Shown here: one piece after another, positions 9,911-18,322 of the stretch
Numbering within the stretch: the first letter of the stretch is position 1
How the letters are laid out: each line of letters begins with the position of its first letter
Origin: Acinetobacter colistiniresistens
GTDB lineage: Bacteria > Pseudomonadota > Gammaproteobacteria > Pseudomonadales > Moraxellaceae
DNA: 64,000 nucleotides
Direction of reading: 5' to 3'
NCBI RefSeq assembly: GCF_024582815.1
Contig: NZ_CP102099.1
Coordinates: forward strand, 1,240,001 to 1,304,000
Notes under the pieces: model-generated
Seen by the model: only the letters and a program-made list of their open reading frames with translations
Database searches by the model: none
What the model was told of the DNA's origin: nothing
Program-made: the position numbers and the translations under genes

Positions 9911-10933
9911 TTAGAACGAATTCTTAAACTCTTCAATGACTTTTCTGACGTTGTGCCAGTTTTCATCATCTAAAGTCAACGTCGTGCCGACTTGGATATT
10001 TGGAATTTTACCGCGCATACGTTCTAAGCGTTGTTGATTTGGCAAAGCCAAGGTTTGGATGCCATCCAAAGCGGTACATGCTGCGGCACGGTCATTACAG
10101 ACCAGCCCCATATCACAACCTGCTTTTAAAGCGGCTTGGATACGTGCATCGGCACCACCTGCGACACAGGCAGCCTGCATGCTCAAGTCATCTGAGAATA
10201 ATACGCCGTCAAATTTAAGCTGTTGACGTAAGATTTGCTGTAACCAGAAAGGGGAGAAACCTGCAGGATTTGGATCAACTTGATCGTAGATCACATGGGC
10301 TGGCATCAAGGCATCCAGTTGCGGCATCAGCTTGATAAAGCTTTGCATGTCTTTGTCGTAAATTTCTTGGTATGAGCGGTTATCAATTGCAGCGGCAACA
10401 TGTGAGTCAGCCTTGACTGAACCATGTCCTGGGAAATGCTTTCCTGTCGTTGCCATGCCTGCTTTTTTCATACCACGCATAAAGGCATCTGCCAGAGGCA
10501 CGATGTCTTGCATGTTTTTGGCGAAACCGCGATCACCAATTACATCGCTGACATCATTCAGGTCAAGAACTGGAGCAAAACTAAAATCAATCCCTACGGC
10601 CAGTACCTCAGTCGCCATTAACCAGCCGCATTGCTCAGCCAGTTCAATCGCTTGTTGTGGCTTGCTGAGGTAGCGCTCACCCAATCGGCCCATGGCTGGA
10701 AGTAAGGTAAAGCCTTGTCTTAAGCGTTGGACGCGGCCCCCTTCCTGATCAACGGCGATCAGAATCTCTGGACGGATTTGGCGCATATGGTCGGTTAAAG
10801 CACGAACTTGTTGAGGGGATTCAATATTTCGTGCAAATAAAATCATGCCGCCGACTTGCGGAGCTTGTAAGAGTTCAATATCTTCTTGGGTAAGTTCTGT
10901 GCCAGCAATATCCAGCATCAATGCGCCGATCAT
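9911..10933 (-). CDS. nagZ: Beta-N-acetylhexosaminidase of peptidoglycan recycling
   Basis: NagZ removes N-acetylglucosamine from anhydro-muropeptides in the cytosol, a step that in many gammaproteobacteria feeds AmpC regulation. The 340-residue GH3 protein has all expected signatures: IAVDQEGGRVQRL, the catalytic-loop motif KHFPGHG followed by the conserved His/Asp region, and LFSDDLSMQAA with the nucleophilic Asp. The length equals the family norm. It starts at ATG 10933 and is divergent from the prc protease gene. Confidence 0.96.
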   Translation of the reverse strand: MIGALMLDIAGTELTQEDIELLQAPQVGGMILFARNIESPQQVRALTDHMRQIRPEILIAVDQEGGRVQRLRQGFTLLPAMGRLGERYLSKPQQAIELAEQCGWLMATEVLAVGIDFSFAPVLDLNDVSDVIGDRGFAKNMQDIVPLADAFMRGMKKAGMATTGKHFPGHGSVKADSHVAAAIDNRSYQEIYDKDMQSFIKLMPQLDALMPAHVIYDQVDPNPAGFSPFWLQQILRQQLKFDGVLFSDDLSMQAACVAGGADARIQAALKAGCDMGLVCNDRAAACTALDGIQTLALPNQQRLERMRGKIPNIQVGTTLTLDDENWHNVRKVIEEFKNSF

Positions 10934-11181
10934 AAGGATTCCGTTTGAATTTTGATAAAAAATTGATGAAAAAAACGATAGCTAAATTGTGCAATGATTT
11001 GCTACATTTTGTCAGTACAGAATATGATAAAACTAGATGATATTGATGATAAGTGCTTGTTGGTGATTTATTTATAGTGACTTATGAGTTTTACATGTTG
11101 TGATGGAGGTGAATGAAAGGTGTTCATATTGATCAGATCAGCATGTAATAATTGCCATATCCAAGGAAGTACCAAAATTTT

Positions 11182-13365
11182 ATGAAACTTCAAATGATAG
11201 CGTGTGCAGTTGCAATTGCGACTGGTGGTTTATTTTTCTCTCATACCATAAATGAGGCATTTGCAGCGACTGAGACACCTCTTGTTTCAACAGTCATCAA
11301 GCCATCTCAGGAACAGGCCTTGGTTGCGCGTCAGTTAGCTACATTGGTTGATCGTCAGCATTATTTAAATATGCGTCTGGATGCAACCACGTCAAACCGT
11401 ATTTTGAATATGTATCTGGATAGTCTTGATCCAGATCATTCATTATTTTTAAGTGGTGAAGTGGAAGACTATCAAAAGAAATATGGCGCTACGTTTGGCA
11501 GTTCATTAAAAGCGGGTAACCTGACGGGACCGTTTGCGATTCATGCACAATATCGTGATCGTTTGAAACAATTCTATGAGTTTATGTTGGCTGAATTGAA
11601 GAAGCCGCAAAACCTCAATCAAAAAGATGTCTACCTTGATACGGATCGTGAAAAGGCAGCATATTTCAAAACCACGGCTGAACAACAGGCTCACTGGCAA
11701 AAAATGCTGGTTTCACAGCTCATTAATTTAACCATTAGCAAAGAAGAAGAGCAGGCTAAACAAAAAGCATTAAAAGCAGATCCATCGCTTGCCAATGGTC
11801 AGGATTTAACTGGACCCGAAGATTTAACCCCAGTTCAGACCTTGACGAAACGTTATACCCGTCAGTTAGAGCGTATTGGACGTGTGAAAAGCGATGATGT
11901 GTTGGAAAAAACCTTGAATGCCATGTTGGCCACCTATGATCCACACAGTAATTACTATCCGCCGATTGATGCGATGGAGTTAAACCGCCAAACCACTTTG
12001 CAGTTAGAAGGGATTGGCGTTTCGATTCGTCCTGAACGTGGCAATGAAGACTACACCAAAATTGAAACCATTGTTGAAGGTGGCCCGGCAAGTAAATCGG
12101 GGCAGGTGAAATCAGGTGATCGCATCATTGGGGTGGCTCAAGACGGCGAGAAAATGGTTGATGTGATTGGCTGGCCAAGTTCGGAAATCGTGGGGCTGAT
12201 TCGAGGTAAACGGGGGACCAAAGTCGTGGTACGGTTACTAGGTGCTGGTGCATCAATGAGCCAGGCACGTAATGTGACCTTAACCCGTGACATTATCCAA
12301 GAAGAAGATGCTGGAGTCCGTTCCCGTACCATTGAAATTACTCGTGATGGTAAAAAACATCTGTTTGGTGTACTGGAAATCCCATCCTTCTATTTTGACT
12401 ATCGTTCACGTCGTGCTGGGACCGAATATCGCTCCGTATCGGAAGATACAGCCAAAGCATTAGAGTCGCTGAAAGCACAAAAAGTAGAAGGGATCTTGGT
12501 CGACTTGCGTAATGACCCAGGTGGCTCACTGGAAGAGGTGGCACGTATGCTTGGTCAGGTGATCAAGTCTGGTCCTGTGGTGCAGATCCGTGATGGTAAT
12601 GGTAATGTCAATGTCTTTGAAGATACCGATGGCGGTGAACAGCTTTATGCTGGTCCAATGGCGGTACTGGTCAACTTGGCTTCTGCTTCTGCAAGTGAGA
12701 TTTACTCTGCCGCGATTCAGGATTATGAGCGCGGTATTATCATTGGCAGTACTACCACAGGTAAGGGGACCGCGCAGGTTCAGCTAGATTCACTGGCTTA
12801 TGGTCAGGCAACGTTAACACAACGTAAGTTCTACCGTATTACGGGTGGCAGTACACAAAATAAAGGTGTGATTCCAGACATCAAATTGGTCGATATTTAC
12901 AATGAGGAGTTTGGTGAGCGCAAAGCGAAAAATGCCCTGAAGTGGGATACCATTCCAACAGCACCATTTAAGCGCGAAGGCTCTGTACAACCTTATATTG
13001 CTAAATTGACGGAGTTTTCTCAACAACGTGTTGCAGCAGATTCTCAGTTTAAATATCTAGAAGCACGAACCGCAATTGCCAAGAAAACTTCGGATCAAAA
13101 GAAAGTATCGCTGGATATTGGTCAGCGTCGTGCTGAGTTAATTGATCTTGAAAAGCAAACCTTGAACGCGGAGAACCAACGCCGTAGTGCAACAGGCTTA
13201 GCACCTTATGCAAACTGGGAGAGTTATCAAGCTTCTATCGACGCTCTGGTTGAGTCGCGTGCCAAAATGAAAGCACACTTGCGTCCACCATTGCCGGAAG
13301 AAGAAACCTTCATCACTGAAGCTGCAAACGTCCTTTTAGATTATTCTAAGTTGCAGTCTCGTTAA
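11182..13365 (+). CDS. prc: Tail-specific periplasmic protease (carboxy-terminal processing peptidase)
   Basis: Prc/Tsp degrades periplasmic proteins with non-polar C termini and trims peptidoglycan hydrolases. I start at ATG 11182 (MKLQMIACAVAIATGG, a signal peptide ending near AFA), with AAGGAAG 12 bp upstream. A TTG 30 bp further upstream is less likely. The 727 residues contain the N-terminal helical Tsp domain, a PDZ domain around 235-320, and an S41 core with NLASASASEIYSAA (catalytic Ser) and STTTGKGTAQVQ (catalytic Lys). A C-terminal DUF3340-like tail follows. A very strong terminator comes next. Confidence 0.95.
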   Translation: MKLQMIACAVAIATGGLFFSHTINEAFAATETPLVSTVIKPSQEQALVARQLATLVDRQHYLNMRLDATTSNRILNMYLDSLDPDHSLFLSGEVEDYQKKYGATFGSSLKAGNLTGPFAIHAQYRDRLKQFYEFMLAELKKPQNLNQKDVYLDTDREKAAYFKTTAEQQAHWQKMLVSQLINLTISKEEEQAKQKALKADPSLANGQDLTGPEDLTPVQTLTKRYTRQLERIGRVKSDDVLEKTLNAMLATYDPHSNYYPPIDAMELNRQTTLQLEGIGVSIRPERGNEDYTKIETIVEGGPASKSGQVKSGDRIIGVAQDGEKMVDVIGWPSSEIVGLIRGKRGTKVVVRLLGAGASMSQARNVTLTRDIIQEEDAGVRSRTIEITRDGKKHLFGVLEIPSFYFDYRSRRAGTEYRSVSEDTAKALESLKAQKVEGILVDLRNDPGGSLEEVARMLGQVIKSGPVVQIRDGNGNVNVFEDTDGGEQLYAGPMAVLVNLASASASEIYSAAIQDYERGIIIGSTTTGKGTAQVQLDSLAYGQATLTQRKFYRITGGSTQNKGVIPDIKLVDIYNEEFGERKAKNALKWDTIPTAPFKREGSVQPYIAKLTEFSQQRVAADSQFKYLEARTAIAKKTSDQKKVSLDIGQRRAELIDLEKQTLNAENQRRSATGLAPYANWESYQASIDALVESRAKMKAHLRPPLPEEETFITEAANVLLDYSKLQSR

Positions 13366-13377
13366 GCCTTATCACGT

Positions 13378-13426
13378 CCAAGCCATAAAAAAGCCCTGCA
13401 TCTGACAGGGCTTTTTTATGGCTTGG
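13378..13426. terminator. Strong bidirectional terminator, 21-bp perfect stem
   Basis: Arms 13378-13398 and 13406-13426 are perfectly complementary over 21 bp with a 7-nt loop, and the stem contains A6 and T6 tracts. It ends prc on the plus strand and the DUF2147 gene on the minus strand. Confidence 0.9.
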
Positions 13427-13437
13427 ACTCGGTAAAT

Positions 13438-13887
13438 TTAATTGACTCGGATCCAGATTTGGCTTCGTCCTAATGCAGAGACACCAACATAACCGCGTAA
13501 ATGTAAGCGCTGCCCATTAGAACTTAGTTTGGCAGTCAGGCTATAAACACGAGCTCCATTGGGATCAAGGATCTTGCCACCTGTATAGGTCAGGTCATTT
13601 TTATGCTTGAGTTGAGTGATAACATTTAGGCCTAAAATTGGCTTGTTGGTATAAGGCGCAGGGCAGCCTGTGCAAAATTCTTTGGGGGTATAACCTGTAC
13701 GCGGGGTAATTTTAATGATTTTACCTGTATAAGAACCATCGGCTTCTTTTATGATTTCAACCTGTCCTTTGGGGGCACCTGTCACATCATCAACACTTTG
13801 CCAAATCCCGGTAATATCTTGAGCAAAAGCAAAATGACTGAAGGTCAATAGAAAGAAAAAAGAAATCAGTTTTTGGGACAAGTTCAT
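13438..13887 (-). CDS. DUF2147 family exported protein (paralogue 1)
   Basis: A 149-residue protein with a signal peptide (MNLSQKLISFFFLLTFSHFAFA) followed by the DUF2147 core: DITGIWQSVDD near the mature N terminus, ITPRTGYTPKEFC with a second cysteine three residues on, and a C-terminal LRGYVGVSALGRSQIW. Such proteins are small periplasmic beta-barrel-like proteins of unknown function. The two cysteines (CTGC) could form a disulfide. It is clearly homologous to the next gene upstream (14124-14570), which makes a tandem duplication. The pair is separated by a terminator, so each is transcribed on its own. Confidence 0.85.
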   Translation of the reverse strand: MNLSQKLISFFFLLTFSHFAFAQDITGIWQSVDDVTGAPKGQVEIIKEADGSYTGKIIKITPRTGYTPKEFCTGCPAPYTNKPILGLNVITQLKHKNDLTYTGGKILDPNGARVYSLTAKLSSNGQRLHLRGYVGVSALGRSQIWIRVN

Positions 13888-14014
13888 GTTTAAGCCTCCT
13901 TGCTGCCATGGTTGTATCCTATTATTTCTGATTTCTAATTAGAGATTCAATTGTTATTTTACAGTTGTAAATTATTAATCGTTGACGTTTCAATCAAATT
14001 TTTGAACGGAAAAT

Positions 14015-14059
14015 AAAAAAAGCTTCTTCATTATAATACAAGATGAAGAAGCTTTTTTT
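14015..14059. terminator. Bidirectional rho-independent terminator
   Basis: A perfect 17-bp stem (14015-14031 with 14043-14059) starts with A7 and ends with T7. It ends the upstream DUF2147 gene on the minus strand, before the second copy's promoter region. Confidence 0.85.
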
Positions 14060-14123
14060 GACGACAACCGAGATCTGTATGATCAGTGCAATGTGCGCAT
14101 CGTGGCGCTAAATTTTATTTAAC

Positions 14124-14570
14124 TTACTCGGCGCGAATCCAGATCTGATTACGGCCTAAAGCAGAAACCCCCAGATAACCGCGCAAATGCAAGCGTTTAC
14201 CATTGGCACTGAGTTTGGCTTTCATACTATAAACTTTACCTGAGTTTGGGTCGAGAATACGGCCGTTGGTATAATTCAGACCTTCACTATGTTTTAAGCC
14301 TGTCACCACATCCAAACCAACAATCGGTTTGTTGGTATAAGGTGCTGGACAATCTACGCAGGTTTCTTTTGGTGTATAGCCCGTACGTGGCGTAATTTTA
14401 ACTACTTTGCCTGCATAAGTTCCATTGGCTTCTTGGCGGATTTCAACCAATGCTTTAGGTGCCCCCGTTTTGTCATCAATACTTTGCCAGAGCCCCGTAA
14501 TATCCTCTGCAAAAGTAAAACTGCTCACCGCAGATAAAAATAATGCACCTAATAATTGTTTGCTCATCAT
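14124..14570 (-). CDS. DUF2147 family exported protein (paralogue 2)
   Basis: 148 residues with a signal peptide (about 1-21, ending SFTFA) and the same DUF2147 layout as its neighbour: DITGLWQSIDDKTGAPKA, ITPRTGYTPKETC with CVDC, and LRGYLGVSALGRNQIW at the end. By eye well over half of the positions are identical to the 13438-13887 protein. Divergence is concentrated in the signal peptide and the middle. The function is unknown. Separate terminators and an intergenic gap suggest independent regulation of the two copies. Confidence 0.85.
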   Translation of the reverse strand: MMSKQLLGALFLSAVSSFTFAEDITGLWQSIDDKTGAPKALVEIRQEANGTYAGKVVKITPRTGYTPKETCVDCPAPYTNKPIVGLDVVTGLKHSEGLNYTNGRILDPNSGKVYSMKAKLSANGKRLHLRGYLGVSALGRNQIWIRAE

Positions 14571-14654
14571 TAAAAATCCTTTTAACGTTTAAGCTTACAT
14601 TATGGAGGATATCTGACAACTAGTTCAATCTTTATGTGATATTTGTGGCAAATT

Positions 14655-15323
14655 TTAAGATAAAGAGAGAATGAATGTAGGGAGCCAAATGGCTGTAAAT
14701 ACACCATTTACTGCCATGCCAAAGGCCGCATAACGTCCTGTAACAGGGCCACGTTGCCATGCTTGCGCCGTACCGATCGCATGTGCAGCTAAACCTAAGG
14801 CAAGACCAGAAGCACGCTCATCGTGAATATGTTTTAAGATCCATGGCGAGAATGCAGCCCCAATCACTCCAGATAGAATCACAATCAGGGTGACCATCAT
14901 TAAAGGAGCATGCAGGAGCGTTGCGATGTTCAATGCAATCGGGGTGGTCACGGCACGGGTGGCAAAAGCCATAATGGTTGGTTCAGACATATGCAGCAGA
15001 TAGGCCAAGCTCATCGGTAAGGCAACCGCACTGATGCTGGCAAAACCAAGGATGCCAATCATTGATTTAAGTGGCAAATCATCATAACGCATGGCAGCCA
15101 ATGGAATGGCCAAAGCAACCGTGACATAGCCAAGCAGGTGACTAAAAACGTTGTTCACATTATCCATATACTGTTGATATGGAATACCAAAAATGGCTAA
15201 GAATGCGATGACAATAAACATGCCAAATACAATTAGTGGAATCTGTGGAAATTTCTGATTCAGTGGTTTAGCAATCAGATAACTAATCAGGGTAATAATG
15301 AAGCCATAGATAACCATTGACAT
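14655..15323 (-). CDS. LrgB/CidB family membrane protein
   Basis: This 222-residue integral membrane protein has six or seven hydrophobic segments. It carries the conserved LrgB signatures AVTTPIALNIA (about 124-134), VILSGVIGAAFSPW (about 147-160) and ASGLALGLAAHAIGTAQAW (about 168-186). LrgB/CidB proteins pair with LrgA/CidA holin-like proteins in murein-hydrolase control or in export of small metabolites; the exact role in Acinetobacter is not established. The start lies 11 bp after the end of the LrgA-like gene, so the two form one operon. Confidence 0.88.
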   Translation of the reverse strand: MSMVIYGFIITLISYLIAKPLNQKFPQIPLIVFGMFIVIAFLAIFGIPYQQYMDNVNNVFSHLLGYVTVALAIPLAAMRYDDLPLKSMIGILGFASISAVALPMSLAYLLHMSEPTIMAFATRAVTTPIALNIATLLHAPLMMVTLIVILSGVIGAAFSPWILKHIHDERASGLALGLAAHAIGTAQAWQRGPVTGRYAAFGMAVNGVFTAIWLPTFILSLS

Positions 15324-15334
15324 AGATCAGCTCC

Positions 15335-15697
15335 TTATAACCAGCGTTTCGCCATTTTGGCATAGACCCATAATGGCAATAATGTACTAAAGGTTAGGAT
15401 AAATAAGAATGCAGGAATTTCTTTGCCCATATGTACCAGCATAATTAATGAGCCTGCACAAATCGGCAAAAAGGCGAAGCCGCTTTCTTTCAAGATTTTA
15501 TTATTGGTGTCTGTCAGGCGATTGGAAATTTTTCTAAACCGCCTCCAGATCAGTAATGTGATTAATAAACTGATCAGACCAACCAGATTGCCCAGTTCTG
15601 GGTGACCAAAAAGTTTTGTGATCGCAACAGCCCCTTCACGATAGACAATGATTAAGAGAAGTGTGCCAAACCAAGCTGTCCAATCTATATTTTTCAT
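15335..15697 (-). CDS. LrgA/CidA family membrane protein
   Basis: The frame from ATG 15697 (MKNIDWTAWFGTLLLIIVYR) gives 120 residues, the size expected of LrgA. It has four hydrophobic helices and a basic loop (WRRFRKISNR) between helices two and three. An upstream in-frame start at 15736 is possible, but it abuts the hflX stop and lacks family similarity. The conserved late segment GFAFLPICAGSLIM matches the family's PAGVGLM-like region. It is the holin-like partner of the LrgB gene immediately downstream. Readthrough from hflX, 39 bp upstream, is likely. Confidence 0.8.
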   Translation of the reverse strand: MKNIDWTAWFGTLLLIIVYREGAVAITKLFGHPELGNLVGLISLLITLLIWRRFRKISNRLTDTNNKILKESGFAFLPICAGSLIMLVHMGKEIPAFLFILTFSTLLPLWVYAKMAKRWL

Positions 15698-15736
15698 TTT
15701 TTTACTCTTGTCTATCCAGATGATGGCTGACCACAA

Positions 15737-17083
15737 TTAAGGTGTTGGGTGATCAATCTCAAATTCTTCCAAAGGTCGTTGGAATAGGGAAGCTTTTTTC
15801 CCAAGAATTTCGTCTAATGGTAAATGTGCTTGTTTAATGAGTTGTTCCAATTTGTGTGGCGCGATACAGACGGATAAATGTAGATCACCTTGATCATCAT
15901 AATGCTCAGATTGAATCACATTCAAGCTGTAGAGTTGGGTACGTAATTTACCGTAAGCCGCTTTGAGTACCAGATCAAATTGTTGTAGCTGTCCCATTAA
16001 GCATTGTTGCACTGCTTCGCTGAGTTGTTCAAGCCCTTGTCCTGAATGTGCCGAAACATAGACGCGATCAGGCAGACCCGGCGTTTTATAAATGATTTTG
16101 GCTGCATCGCCACTTAAGTCAATTTTATTGTAGACCTGCAAAACTGGGGCATCAGCACCGATTTCCTTGAGTACCGACTCTACGGCTTCGATCTGTTCAG
16201 GCATATTCGGGCTGCTGCTATCAATTACATGTAAGAGCAGTGTTGCCTCTAGCGTTTCTTCTAATGTGGCTTTGAAAGATTCAACCAGATCATGTTGTAA
16301 ATTTCGGACAAATCCAACGGTATCAGCCAGTACAACCGTACCGACACCATCCCAGTCTAAACGACGTAAGGTTGGATCGAGGGTTGCAAACAGTTGATCA
16401 GCTGCATAAACATCGCTTTTAGCAAGGATATTGAATAATGTCGATTTTCCAGCATTGGTATAGCCCACTAGTGAAATGGTCGGAATGGCGGCTTTTTGAC
16501 GAGCAGCACGACCTTGTAAGCGGGTTTGCTGAACTTTGGTCAGTTTATCTTTGAGTTGGGTAATACGGACACGGATTAAGCGTCGATCCGTCTCTAGTTG
16601 CGACTCACCTGGCCCACGCAGACCGATACCGCCTTTTTGTTGTTCTAAATTGCCTGTAAAACCACGAATCAAACGGGTAGAGAGGTGTTTTAGCTGAGCC
16701 AACTCCACCTGTAATTTACCTTCATGGGTACGTGCACGTAAGGCGAAAATATCAAGAATCAAACCAGTGCGGTCAATCACGCGGCACTTAAGAATACGTT
16801 CCAAATTGCGTTCTTGCGCAGGCGAGAGTGAATGGTCAAAAATCACCAACTCTGCTTCATGGCTTTTCACTAACTCTGCAATCTCATCAACTTTGCCAGA
16901 ACCAATAAAAAACTTTGGATCGGGTTTATTGCGCTGCACAATGAGATGTTCAAGGATTTCAGCGCCAGCAGATTGAGCGAGCAATCGGAACTCTTCAGCA
17001 TCCAGATCATCGAGCAGGTGAACCGATACACTGACTAAAATTGCCCGTTCACCACGATGTTGATGCTGCTCAAAATTTTCCAC
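15737..17083 (-). CDS. hflX: Ribosome-associated GTPase HflX
   Basis: HflX binds the 50S subunit and rescues stalled or heat-damaged ribosomes. The 448-residue protein has the N-terminal HflX domain (ERAILVSV...), a helical linker with GLRGPGESQLETDRR, and the TRAFAC GTPase domain. The GTPase shows GYTNAGKS (G1), DTVGF (G3) and NKID (G4), followed by a C-terminal extension. In enterobacteria hflX follows hfq, but here hfq is not adjacent and the gene instead precedes the LrgA/LrgB pair on the same strand. Confidence 0.95.
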   Translation of the reverse strand: MENFEQHQHRGERAILVSVSVHLLDDLDAEEFRLLAQSAGAEILEHLIVQRNKPDPKFFIGSGKVDEIAELVKSHEAELVIFDHSLSPAQERNLERILKCRVIDRTGLILDIFALRARTHEGKLQVELAQLKHLSTRLIRGFTGNLEQQKGGIGLRGPGESQLETDRRLIRVRITQLKDKLTKVQQTRLQGRAARQKAAIPTISLVGYTNAGKSTLFNILAKSDVYAADQLFATLDPTLRRLDWDGVGTVVLADTVGFVRNLQHDLVESFKATLEETLEATLLLHVIDSSSPNMPEQIEAVESVLKEIGADAPVLQVYNKIDLSGDAAKIIYKTPGLPDRVYVSAHSGQGLEQLSEAVQQCLMGQLQQFDLVLKAAYGKLRTQLYSLNVIQSEHYDDQGDLHLSVCIAPHKLEQLIKQAHLPLDEILGKKASLFQRPLEEFEIDHPTP

Positions 17084-17157
17084 GCTGTTCTGAAATCCTT
17101 ATTTTTAAAGTCTTATTCTAGAATAAACCTCAAGCAAAGGGCAAAGACTTCGTGGAT

Positions 17158-17298
17158 TTATATGATATTACGACGTAATAGCTCAATGAATCCAACCAAT
17201 GTACCCATGTATAAAATTGACCATCCCAGAAACATTCTTAAAGCATAGCCATAAGGAATGGTGGTTTGTGGTTCGGATGTTGTGCTTTGCTGATTCAT
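17158..17298 (-). CDS. Small single-span membrane protein (46 aa)
   Basis: A short frame from ATG 17298 (MNQQSTTSEPQTTIPYGYAL) to TAA at 17158 encodes 46 residues. A polar N-terminal 20 residues is followed by one hydrophobic helix (MFLGWSILYMGTLVGFIELL) and a basic tail RRNII. An AGGTGA ribosome-binding site sits 5-10 bp before the ATG. It is a plausible small inner-membrane protein of unknown function lying upstream of hflX, 74 bp before its start. I recognise no family. It would be missed by length filters of 50-60 residues. Confidence 0.6.
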   Translation of the reverse strand: MNQQSTTSEPQTTIPYGYALRMFLGWSILYMGTLVGFIELLRRNII

Positions 17299-17488
17299 CA
17301 CATCACCTTTTGATCAGTAAATTCGATCTATTTATAATATTTGATCTGATAAATCTTTTAAAATTGGAAAAATTTATGCTCACATTCGTTTTTTGTTATG
17401 GTGAAAACTTCTATAAATTGATATCGGCATGATATAACAAGTTTAATTCAATGCACACGTGCATCTATGCGTACGGTTTTAAGAATTT

Positions 17489-18322
17489 ATGACTCAACAA
17501 GCAACAGCAGTAAATCATCCTCCTTTAAGTTTGTTTTCAAAATTTAGTTTATACAGCAAAAAATTAGCTGCAGGTCTCGAAACCATTGGTGAGGGTTTTT
17601 ATCTTATTTACCGACATGGCTTATATAAAGACCCGAATAATCCTGTAAATACCCGTTATGTACAGTATTTCTGCCGTCGATTATGTGAAGTATTCAATAT
17701 TGAAGTGCAAGTGCACGGCAGCATTCCGCGTGAACCAGCACTATGGGTCAGTAATCACGTCTCTTGGCTGGATGTTGCGGTGTTGGGTTCTGGGGCACGT
17801 ATCTTTTTCTTGGCCAAAGCCGAAGTGGAAAAATGGCCGATCGTCGGTAATTTAGCAAAAGGTGGCGGGACTTTATTTATTAAGCGGGGCTCTGGAGATT
17901 CGGTTCGAATCCGTGAACAAATTGCTGAGTTCTTAAAGCAAGATATTCCGGTTCTGTTTTTTCCCGAAGCCACAACGACTGATGGCAGTAAGGTTAAAAA
18001 AGTCCACGGACGTTTACTCGGCGCTGCTATTGAAGCACAACGACCGGTGCAGATTTGTGTGATCTGCTATGTTAACCAACAGGGGCAACTAGATTTGGTT
18101 GCGCCATTTATTGGTGAAATGAGTTTTGCAGAACATGTACAACGTGTTTTGGAAATGCCCAAAGTTACTGCACATTTGCTCACTTTACCCGCGATTCCTG
18201 TGGCAGGTCATACTGTAGAAACGTTGACCAAAGAAGTAGATCATCAAATGAGAGCGGGTTTGGAGCGTTTGCAGAGAAAGGTGCTTGCCGTGTTACCAGA
18301 AGAAGCCTTAGAAACTACATGA
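17489..18322 (+). CDS. PlsC-type lysophospholipid acyltransferase
   Basis: The 277-residue protein has the PlsC/LPLAT core. The catalytic HX4D box is NHVSWLD (about 91-97), the glycerol-phosphate-binding box appears as IKRGSGD, and the third box reads FFPEATTTDG, with Ala in place of the usual Gly of FPEG. It probably acylates lysophosphatidic acid or a related lipid at the inner membrane. An N-terminal hydrophobic/amphipathic stretch may anchor it. The 3' end overlaps the convergent phospholipase D gene by 8 bp, so there is no room for a dedicated terminator. Confidence 0.88.
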   Translation: MTQQATAVNHPPLSLFSKFSLYSKKLAAGLETIGEGFYLIYRHGLYKDPNNPVNTRYVQYFCRRLCEVFNIEVQVHGSIPREPALWVSNHVSWLDVAVLGSGARIFFLAKAEVEKWPIVGNLAKGGGTLFIKRGSGDSVRIREQIAEFLKQDIPVLFFPEATTTDGSKVKKVHGRLLGAAIEAQRPVQICVICYVNQQGQLDLVAPFIGEMSFAEHVQRVLEMPKVTAHLLTLPAIPVAGHTVETLTKEVDHQMRAGLERLQRKVLAVLPEEALETT

